A stretch of 8,071 nt of DNA. Origin: Nitriliruptoraceae bacterium (GTDB taxonomy: Bacteria; Actinomycetota; Nitriliruptoria; Nitriliruptorales; Nitriliruptoraceae). The position numbers were made by a program, and so were the translations under genes. Where the stretch lies: NCBI GenBank assembly GCA_007117945.1, contig SKTN01000050.1:1-8071 (forward strand). The letters run 5' to 3'. How positions within the stretch are numbered: the stretch's first letter is position 1; every line of letters starts with the position of its first letter. Positions 1 to 5,700 of this stretch are shown here, piece after piece. Below the pieces are notes generated by a model. That model was not told the origin of the DNA. It saw only the letters and a list, made by a program, of their open reading frames with translations, and did not search any database.

Positions 1-175
1 CGAGGTGGCCGTGGGGTTCGCGGTGTTCGGCGCGATGGTGCTGATCTTCGACGTGATCACCGGTGCCGACGACGCGCCGCAGCACCTGACCCCCGCACCT
101 GACCCGGCCGATGACGCCGCCGATGGTCCCGCCGATGGTCCCGTCGCGGCCGACACCGGGGAGGCCGGGCGATGA
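1..175 (+). CDS. mnhB: Mrp/Mnh cation:proton antiporter subunit B-like, C-terminal end (partial)
   Basis: An open frame entering from the left edge (first full codon at base 2) ends at TGA 173-175, giving 57 residues. It begins with a hydrophobic stretch, EVAVGFAVFGAMVLIFDVIT, which fits the last transmembrane helix of an MnhB/MrpB (or DUF4040-type) subunit. A hydrophilic tail of about 35 residues follows, rich in Asp, Ala, Pro and Gly. Position in the operon is the main support for the call: in Mrp operons subunit B is encoded directly before C. The stop codon overlaps the ATG of mnhC in an ATGA, as expected for coupled translation of subunits of one membrane complex. Family-wise, subunit B is a small integral membrane part of the Na+(K+)/H+ antiporter. 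The low-complexity tail contains short tandem DNA repeats (see 107-142). A C-terminal MrpA/DUF4040 fragment is possible but less likely. Confidence 0.7.
   Translation, partial: EVAVGFAVFGAMVLIFDVITGADDAPQHLTPAPDPADDAADGPADGPVAADTGEAGR
107..142 (+). repeat. Three 12-bp tandem units in the mnhB tail
   Basis: The unit GCCGATGGTCCC occurs exactly at 119-130 and 131-142, and a diverged copy (GCCGATGACGCC) lies at 107-118. The period of 12 keeps the frame and encodes a repeating Ala-Asp-Gly-Pro-like motif in the hydrophilic tail. Just upstream, GCACCTGACCC occurs at 82-92 and again at 95-105, with a 13-base period that is out of frame. This looks like replication slippage in a poorly constrained tail. 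Confidence 0.6.
158..175 (+). promoter_or_regulatory. Ribosome binding site and ATGA stop/start overlap for mnhC
   Basis: GGGGAGG at 158-164 lies 7 bases before the ATG at 172. That ATG overlaps the upstream TGA (173-175). The spacing is good for a Shine-Dalgarno sequence and supports ATG 172 as the mnhC start, with translational coupling to the upstream subunit. Confidence 0.7.
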
Positions 176-714
176 TCGAGCTGTTCCTCTCGCGCTACGT
201 CTACCTCTTCGTCCTCGCGCTGCTGGCGATCGGGCTGTACGGGGTGCTGGCGAAGCAGGACCTGGTCAAGAAGCTGATCGGCCTGGTCATCTTCTCCACC
301 GCGATCTACATCTTCTTCATCGAGGGTAGCCTCCAGGAGGGTGGCACCGCCCCCGTGCTCGATGAGCGCGGCACGGACCCGGCGCTGTACGTCGACCCCC
401 TCCCCCACCTGCTGATCCTGACGGCCATCGTGGTGGGTGTCGGGGTCCTCGGGGTGGGGCTGGCGCTGCTGGTGCGCATCTACCGGGCCCACGGCAGCCT
501 CGACGAGTACGTGGTGGCCGCCCGCCTGGCGGGGCGGTTCCCCAGCGACACCGAGCTCGAGGACGAGGAGGCCGAGCGCAGCCCCGTCCCGGGCCACGAG
601 CCGGGCACCGGCAGGGCCGTCGGCGGTGGCGCGAGCGGCGGTGGTGCGAGCGGCGGTCATGACCCCGGCGACGGGGGCAACGCTGCCGACGACGACGAGC
701 AGGGGCCAGCGTGA
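172..714 (+). CDS. mnhC: Mrp/Mnh antiporter subunit C (NuoK-like), with long C-terminal tail
   Basis: This is an integral membrane subunit of the multisubunit Na+(K+)/H+ antiporter, homologous to complex I NuoK. Three transmembrane segments are visible: about residues 8-25, 32-51 and 79-103. The second is preceded by QDLVKKLIGL, and the third by the DPLPH motif (75-79) running into LLILTAIVVG, which is characteristic of MnhC/MrpC. The cytoplasmic end RIYRAHGSLDEY also fits. Typical MrpC proteins are about 110-130 residues, whereas this one is 180. The extra part has an acidic run (TELEDEEAE, 127-135), a Gly/Ser/Ala block with repeated GGGAS (151-160), and an acidic end (DDDEQ). No domain is recognised in it, and it is probably disordered. 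The start has a good ribosome site, and the stop overlaps the GTG of mnhD. The family and function call is firm; the role of the tail is unknown. Confidence 0.9.
   Translation: MIELFLSRYVYLFVLALLAIGLYGVLAKQDLVKKLIGLVIFSTAIYIFFIEGSLQEGGTAPVLDERGTDPALYVDPLPHLLILTAIVVGVGVLGVGLALLVRIYRAHGSLDEYVVAARLAGRFPSDTELEDEEAERSPVPGHEPGTGRAVGGGASGGGASGGHDPGDGGNAADDDEQGPA
701..714 (+). promoter_or_regulatory. Ribosome binding site and GTGA stop/start overlap for mnhD
   Basis: AGGGG at 701-705 lies 5 bases before GTG 711-713, which overlaps the mnhC stop TGA 712-714. This supports the GTG start of mnhD over the in-frame ATG 15 bases downstream (Met6), and implies coupled translation. Confidence 0.65.
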
Positions 715-2186
715 GCCAGCTCCCGATGCTGCCCCTGCTGCCCCTGCTCTTCGGGGCGGTGATCGCGATGCTGGTGAGCCTGTGGCGCGCCGAGGCCGCC
801 CAGATCGTGGCCATCGTCGCCACCTCGCTGTCCCTGGTGTTCGGCGTCACGGGCCTGATCCGGGTCGTGGGCGACGGCCGCATGACCTACGACCTCGGCG
901 GGTGGCCGCCACCCGTGGGCATCGAGTACGTGCTCGATCCGCTGTCCGGCTTCATGGTCTCCATCGTGGCCTTCATCGGCCTGCTGGTGTGCCTCTACCC
1001 CGTGGACGTCGGCTTCGACATCCGCCCCGGGCGCGGCATGCCGGTCTACGCCCTGGCCCTGCTGCTGCTCACCGGGCTGACGGGTGTGATGCTCTCCGGT
1101 GACCTGTTCCACCTGTTCGTGATGCTGGAGATCTACGCGATCTCCACCTACGGGCTGGTGTCGCTGGGTGGTGACCGCGGGACCTTCGCGGCCTTCCGCT
1201 ACCTGCTGCTCGGCACCGTCGGTTCCGGGCTGTACCTGCTCGGCATCGGGTTCCTGTACTTCTCCACCGGCACCCTGAACATGGCCGACATGGCCGCGAC
1301 CCTGCCGACCATCGCGGACTCGCCCGCGGTGCTCGGTGGCCTCGGGCTGATCGTCATCGGGCTGGCGCTGAAGATGGCGCTGTTCCCCCTGCACATCTGG
1401 CTCCCCGACGCCCACAGCTTCTCGCCCCCCGGTGTGGCCGCCCTGCTGGCCGCGGTCCAGGTCAAGGCCGGCGCCTACTCCCTGATCCGGATCCTGTTCG
1501 ACGTCTTCGGCCCCACCTACCTCGGTGCCGAGGGCCTGCCCGTCTCCGCGGCGCTGATCTGGTTCGGGCTGGCCGGGATCATCGTCGGTTCCGTGCTGGC
1601 GATCCGCCAGCGCGACATCAAGCGGATGCTGGCCTACTCCACCGTGGCCCAGCTCGGCTACATCGGGGTCGGGATCGGACTGGCGACACCGCTGGCGCTG
1701 ATCGGTGCCCTGCTCCACGTGCTCAACCACGCCCTGATGAAGAGCGCGCTGTTCCTGGTGGCCGGTGGCATCATCCAGCGCACCCACCTCAAGGCGATCC
1801 CGAGGTTCGCCGGGCTGGGCAAACGCATGCCGCTGACCATGTTCGGCTTCGCCATCGCGGCGTTGTCGATGGTGGGCATCCCGCCCCTGGCCGGGTTCTG
1901 GTCGAAGTTCTACCTCGTCTGGGGCGCCGTGGACGCCTCCAACTGGACGGTGGCGATCGTGATCGGCGCCTCCAGCCTGCTCACCCTCGTGTACTTCCTG
2001 CGGCTGTTCGAGCAGATCTTCGTCCGGGAGCCCGAGGAGGCCCTGGTCGCCGAGGCCACGGAGCCGAGCGGCAGCGTGGTGTCCACGGTGTGGATCCTGG
2101 CCGCGGCCATCGTGCTGGTGGGGGCCTTCACCGCCGTGATCGTCGGGGACGTGATCGAGCCGATCGCCGTGCGGATGCTCGGCTGA
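711..2186 (+). CDS. mnhD: Mrp/Mnh antiporter subunit D (NuoM/NuoN-like proton-translocating subunit)
   Basis: The 491-residue polytopic membrane protein matches the usual MrpD length. It belongs to the NADH-quinone oxidoreductase/Mrp antiporter membrane subunit family (Proton_antipo_M domain, about residues 130-410). Family hallmark charged residues in membrane helices are present: Glu140 in HLFVMLEIYAIS, Lys221 in LALKMALFPLHIWLPDAH, Lys252 in VQVKAGAYSL, His336/His340/Lys344 in HVLNHALMKSALF, and Lys399 in FWSKFYLVW. In Mrp and complex I these form the proton channel and its central hydrophilic axis. The subunit would move protons in exchange for Na+ or K+ together with the other Mrp subunits, supporting pH and sodium homeostasis. 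It is translated from GTG overlapping the mnhC stop. No mnhE, F or G gene follows, since a convergent gene begins 45 bases later. Confidence 0.95.
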   Translation: MSQLPMLPLLPLLFGAVIAMLVSLWRAEAAQIVAIVATSLSLVFGVTGLIRVVGDGRMTYDLGGWPPPVGIEYVLDPLSGFMVSIVAFIGLLVCLYPVDVGFDIRPGRGMPVYALALLLLTGLTGVMLSGDLFHLFVMLEIYAISTYGLVSLGGDRGTFAAFRYLLLGTVGSGLYLLGIGFLYFSTGTLNMADMAATLPTIADSPAVLGGLGLIVIGLALKMALFPLHIWLPDAHSFSPPGVAALLAAVQVKAGAYSLIRILFDVFGPTYLGAEGLPVSAALIWFGLAGIIVGSVLAIRQRDIKRMLAYSTVAQLGYIGVGIGLATPLALIGALLHVLNHALMKSALFLVAGGIIQRTHLKAIPRFAGLGKRMPLTMFGFAIAALSMVGIPPLAGFWSKFYLVWGAVDASNWTVAIVIGASSLLTLVYFLRLFEQIFVREPEEALVAEATEPSGSVVSTVWILAAAIVLVGAFTAVIVGDVIEPIAVRMLG

Positions 2187-2187
2187 G

Positions 2188-2214
2188 GCCCACGGTCGTC
2201 GGCTGACCACGGGC
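2188..2214. terminator. Weak interrupted hairpin between convergent genes
   Basis: GCCCACGGTC (2188-2197) and GACCACGGGC (2205-2214) pair as two 4-bp helices split by a two-base mismatch, with a 7-base loop. The element lies in the 45-base gap between the mnhD stop and the kinase stop, where a bidirectional terminator would be expected. There is no T-run, and the stem is imperfect, so the call is tentative. Confidence 0.25.
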
Positions 2215-2231
2215 GCCGAACCGTCCGCGCG

Positions 2232-3368
2232 TCACCGCGCCAGGGGCAGCTGCAGGGCGATCCGCGTCCCCCCGCCCTCGCGGGGCTCGGCGGCGATCCG
2301 CCCGCCGTGGTGCTCGACGATCCGCCGGCAGGTCGCCAGTCCGAGCCCGAGTCCCCCGGCCTCGTACCCGGCCTCGCCCTGCACCCCGAAACCGAACATC
2401 CGCGCCGCATCCTCGGTGGTCACGCCCACGCCGTTGTCGTCCACGTGGACGACGAGGTGGTGCCCGCGGACCGCACCGCGCACCTCCACCCGCAGCGCCC
2501 GGTCGGGGGACCGGAACTTGATCGCGTTGGTGACCAGGTTCTGGAACACCAGCTCGAGCTGGACCCGGTCGCCGACCACCTCGAACCCGTCGTCCACCAC
2601 GACCTCGCCATCCACGTCGAGGAGTTGCCCGGCGAGGCCGTCGATCACCTCCTGGACCAGCGCGGCGAGGTCGATGCGCTCGCGGCTCGGCTCCGGCCGG
2701 CCCGCGGAGGCCAGGTCCAGCAGGGTGCTGGTGGAGGCCAGGGCCCGCGTGACCTGCCGGTTCGCGCGGGAGAGTAGGTCGGTGACCGAGGCACTCAGAT
2801 CCCCGGCGTGGTGGTGCAGGGCCAGCTCGAGCAGGCCCTTCGCGGTGCCGAGCGGCGAGGTGAGGTCGTGGGAGGCGACCTCCGCGAAGGACTCCAGCGC
2901 CTGGTTGGAGCGTTCGAGGTCGGCGATCATGCGCTGCAGGCGCTCCTCGGCGCGGTGCTGCTGGGTCAGGTCGACGACCTGTGCGAGGACGTACCCCGGC
3001 TCGCCGTCATCGCCCACCACCAACGAGGCGGTCACCTGCGTCGGCACCGCGGTGCCGTCGGCGCGCAGGTAGCGCTTGTGGATCGTGTAGTACTCGTGGC
3101 CCTCGTCGAGCATCCCCTGCAGCTGGTCGATGCTCGGCGTGAGGTCCTCCGGATGGGTGACGTCCTCGACGACGTAGCCCCGCAGCTGCGCGCGGTCACG
3201 GTCGAGCAGCGCACACAGGGCGGGGTTGGCGTCCATCCACTCCCCGTCGAGCCCGACCATGGCCATGCCGATGGGCGAGTACTCCCACGCCTGCTTGAAG
3301 CGCTGCTGCGCGTTGCCGAGGCGAGGACCCTCGCTGCTCCCACCCGTGTCGATGACCTTGGAACCCAC
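2232..3368 (-). CDS. Soluble PAS-domain sensor histidine kinase, orphan
   Basis: The 378-residue protein has no transmembrane segment or signal peptide, so it should sense a cytoplasmic signal. A PAS domain spans about 22-137 (FKQAWEYSPIGMAMV, then the ADGT turn). A short coiled linker (about 138-160) leads to the dimerisation/phosphoacceptor helix, with the H-box ASHDLTSPL and phosphoacceptor His167. The ATPase domain follows: N-box QNLVTNAIKF (Asn281), G1 box DDNGVGV (Asp311), and G2 box GGLGLGL (338-344). All catalytic residues are present. The SHDL-x-x-PL H-box is of the phytochrome-like class rather than HELRTPL. No response regulator or receiver domain is in the window. The start is GTG with a purine-rich GGGGGGAG just upstream (3371-3378), although the spacing is tight (2-4 bases). 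The gene begins 30 bases after the carboxylase alpha stop on the same strand, and so may share its transcript. The ligand and partner are unknown. Confidence 0.93.
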   Translation of the reverse strand: MGSKVIDTGGSSEGPRLGNAQQRFKQAWEYSPIGMAMVGLDGEWMDANPALCALLDRDRAQLRGYVVEDVTHPEDLTPSIDQLQGMLDEGHEYYTIHKRYLRADGTAVPTQVTASLVVGDDGEPGYVLAQVVDLTQQHRAEERLQRMIADLERSNQALESFAEVASHDLTSPLGTAKGLLELALHHHAGDLSASVTDLLSRANRQVTRALASTSTLLDLASAGRPEPSRERIDLAALVQEVIDGLAGQLLDVDGEVVVDDGFEVVGDRVQLELVFQNLVTNAIKFRSPDRALRVEVRGAVRGHHLVVHVDDNGVGVTTEDAARMFGFGVQGEAGYEAGGLGLGLATCRRIVEHHGGRIAAEPREGGGTRIALQLPLAR

Positions 3369-3401
3369 GGCTCCCCCCGGTCGGGACGCGCGCCGACCCT
3401 A
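3366..3401 (-). other. In-frame amber junction between carboxylase alpha subunit and kinase
   Basis: On the minus strand the carboxylase stop is TAG (3401-3399). The ten codons after it (3398-3369) contain no stop, and lead directly into the GTG start of the kinase in the same reading frame. The two proteins are therefore separated only by one amber codon and a linker reading GRRASRPGGA. Other complete genes here end in TGA. Confidence 0.75.
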
Positions 3402-5690
3402 CTGCACAGCCTCCTCGGCGTCGCCATCGGCGCCCCCGTCGGGATGGACAGCGTCCCGGTCCGCCGCGGTGTCCGCAGCGGGGTCCTGCACCACGACCAG
3501 CACCTCGTCGGCCTCCACCTGCTGGCCGGGGGCGACGCGCACCTGGGTCACGGTCCCACCCTGGGGCGCGGTGACGCGGTGCTCCATCTTCATCGCCTCC
3601 ACGGTGACCAGCACCGCACCCTCGCGCACCGGCTGGCCCTCCTCCACGGCCACGGTGACCACCACACCGGGCATCGGCGCCCGGGTGGCGCCCGGCTGCG
3701 CGACGCGACTGCGGTCGGGGGACCTCGGCACCACGTCGAGGTCGACGATCCCGAGCCCCGGCCCGAGCACCTGCACCTGCCGGCTGGCGCTGCCGCCCCC
3801 GGCCACCGTGACCCGCTGGCGGTGCCCCTCCACCTCGACATCGAGGTGGTGCGCCCCGTACCCGTGGACGCGCACACCTCCGGCGTACACCACCTCGCCG
3901 TCAGCGTCGAGGAAGGCTGCTGGCACGCCGGTGAGGACCTCGGCGTCGAAGCTCGCGTCCCGGCGGGCCCGCAGGCGGACGGTCAGCCCCCCGCGGGCGG
4001 TCACGGCACCGGGGTCGTCGACGCTGCCCACCTCCGCCTCCGGGCGCGCGCTCGCCGCCCCCACGGCGGCCAGGCCGGCGGGTAGGAAGGTGTGCTGCTC
4101 CCACACCACGCCGGTGTTGGAGAACCCGGGGGGCACACCGGCCCGCCCCTCGACGCCGCCGCGCACCGTGTGGTGGACCGCGGCGAACAGCGCCGCCCGT
4201 GCCTGCTCCCGGGGCGCGGGACGCACCCGTGCCAGCAGGTCGTCGAGGTGGTCGGCGAGGAAGGCGGTGGTGGTCGCACCCGCCAGGAAGCGCCCGTCAC
4301 GCAGGACGGCCACGAGCAGGTCGCGGTTGGTGGTCACGCCGGTGATCGGTGCGGCTGCCAGCGCCGCCGCCAGCCGGGCCGCCGCCTCGTGGCGGGTCGG
4401 GGCCGTCGCTATCACCTTGGCGAGCATCGGGTCGTAGTGCGGGGTGACCGCCTCGCCCGCCCGCACCCCGAGCTCCCGGCGGATGCCCGGCAGCGCCGGC
4501 ACGTCGAAGGCGGTCAGCCGGCCCGTGGCGGGCAGGTAGCCGGCGGGCACGTCCTCGGCGTAGAGACGTACCTCGATGCTGTGGCCCCGGGCCACGATCC
4601 GGTCCTGGCTGGCGGGCAGCGGGAAGCCGCCGGCCACCAGCAGCTGCCAGCGCACCAGGTCGATGGACTCCAGGGTGCCCGTCGCCTCGTCGCGGACGGC
4701 CACGACCTCCTCGGTGACGGGGTGTTCGACCTGCAGGCGGGTGTTGACCTCGAGGAAGGCGATCGCGTCACGGGCGGGCACGGCCTCCCCCGCACGCCGG
4801 CGGGCGAGCACCTCCTCGTCCACGACGAACTCCACCGTGCCGGCGGACACGTAGCCCAGCGTCCTCGCGGCCGCCAGCGCCGCGACGGTCAGCTCCGCAC
4901 GCACCTCGGCGTCGATGCCGGGTGAGGGGCACTCCTCCACGACCTTCTGGTGGCGGCGCTGGATGGAGCACTCCCGCTCGAACAGGTGCAGGAGGTTGCC
5001 GTGGGCGTCGCCGACGATCTGGACCTCCACGTGGCGGGGGCTGGCGATCAGGCGCTCGAGGAACACCCGGTCGTCGCCGAAGGCGCTGCCGGCCTCGCGC
5101 TGGGCGCTGGCCACGGCGTCGGCGAGCTCGTCGAGGTGGTGGACCGCACGCATACCCTTGCCACCGCCGCCCGCGGCGGCCTTGACGATGATGGGCAGGC
5201 CGATGCGCTCACCGGCGGCGCGGATGTCGTTGTCGGTGGGCTCGGGTGGGAGCTCCGCCCCGGGGACCAGGGGCACGCCGGCGGCCGCCATGCGCTGCTT
5301 GGCCTCGAGCTTGTCACCCATGGTCTCGATCACCTCAGGGCTCGGACCGATCCAGTTCAGCCCCGCGTCGAGCACCGCCCGGGCGAAGGACGGCGCCTCG
5401 GCGAGGAACCCGAAGCCGGGGTGGACGGCGTCGGCGCCGGCGCGCTGTGCGGCCTCCACCAGGGCGTCGGCCCGCAGGTAGCTCTCGGCGGGGCTGGCGC
5501 CGCCGATGCGGATGTGGTCGTCGCAGGCGGCGAGGTGGGTGGCGTCCACGTCGACATCGGAGGCCACGCCGACGGCGCGGATCCCCATCGACCGGCAGGT
5601 GCGGGCGATGCGGGCCGCGATCTCCCCGCGGTTGGCGATCAGCACCGCACGGGGCAGGCGGCGGGTCGGGGTCGTCGGTCGGTCACTCAT
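3399..5690 (-). CDS. Biotin-dependent acyl-CoA carboxylase alpha subunit (biotin carboxylase + biotin carrier)
   Basis: The 763-residue cytosolic subunit carboxylates its own biotin with bicarbonate and ATP, then passes CO2 to the beta subunit. Biotin carboxylase covers about residues 12-460. It starts RAVLIANRGEIAARIART and has ATP-grasp Lys127 (MGDKLEAK) and Lys170 before the glycine loop AAAGGGGKGMR. Further motifs are ERLIASPRHVEVQ, CSIQRRHQKVVEE (Lys249), EVNTRLQVEHPVTEE (Glu314, Asn316, Arg318, Glu322) and Arg375 in EVRLYAED. A weakly conserved linker or BT-like region spans about 460-665. The biotinyl carrier domain (about 670-736) has EAMKMEH with biotinyl Lys701. The end is a 27-residue acidic tail. 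The start at ATG 5690 is chosen because GGGGG lies 5 bases upstream and homology begins soon after; a longer in-frame extension would overlap the upstream gene. The size and order match MCC/GCC/actinobacterial AccA-type alpha subunits. An extra segment of about 15 residues lies near 291-308. Confidence 0.95.
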   Translation of the reverse strand: MSDRPTTPTRRLPRAVLIANRGEIAARIARTCRSMGIRAVGVASDVDVDATHLAACDDHIRIGGASPAESYLRADALVEAAQRAGADAVHPGFGFLAEAPSFARAVLDAGLNWIGPSPEVIETMGDKLEAKQRMAAAGVPLVPGAELPPEPTDNDIRAAGERIGLPIIVKAAAGGGGKGMRAVHHLDELADAVASAQREAGSAFGDDRVFLERLIASPRHVEVQIVGDAHGNLLHLFERECSIQRRHQKVVEECPSPGIDAEVRAELTVAALAAARTLGYVSAGTVEFVVDEEVLARRRAGEAVPARDAIAFLEVNTRLQVEHPVTEEVVAVRDEATGTLESIDLVRWQLLVAGGFPLPASQDRIVARGHSIEVRLYAEDVPAGYLPATGRLTAFDVPALPGIRRELGVRAGEAVTPHYDPMLAKVIATAPTRHEAAARLAAALAAAPITGVTTNRDLLVAVLRDGRFLAGATTTAFLADHLDDLLARVRPAPREQARAALFAAVHHTVRGGVEGRAGVPPGFSNTGVVWEQHTFLPAGLAAVGAASARPEAEVGSVDDPGAVTARGGLTVRLRARRDASFDAEVLTGVPAAFLDADGEVVYAGGVRVHGYGAHHLDVEVEGHRQRVTVAGGGSASRQVQVLGPGLGIVDLDVVPRSPDRSRVAQPGATRAPMPGVVVTVAVEEGQPVREGAVLVTVEAMKMEHRVTAPQGGTVTQVRVAPGQQVEADEVLVVVQDPAADTAADRDAVHPDGGADGDAEEAVQ

Positions 5691-5695
5691 CGCCG

Positions 5696-5700
5696 CCCCC
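5696..5700 (-). promoter_or_regulatory. Ribosome binding site of carboxylase alpha subunit
   Basis: On the minus strand GGGGG precedes ATG 5690-5688 by 5 bases (GGGGGCGGCGATG), inside the 10-base gap after the beta-subunit TGA. It decides the start in favour of MSDRPTT over an upstream in-frame start that would lie inside the beta-subunit gene. Confidence 0.65.

Noticed and set aside
657..2210. 517-codon open frame on the minus strand opposite mnhC/mnhD
   Set aside because: Its translation is Gly/Asp/Gln/His-rich with no recognisable domain, and it lies exactly antisense to the strongly conserved mnhD. Long antisense frames are common in very GC-rich coding DNA.
2808..4085. 425-codon open frame on the plus strand opposite the kinase and carboxylase alpha subunit
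   Set aside because: It spans two real genes and their junction antisense, has low-complexity His/Gly/Arg composition, and shows no motif.
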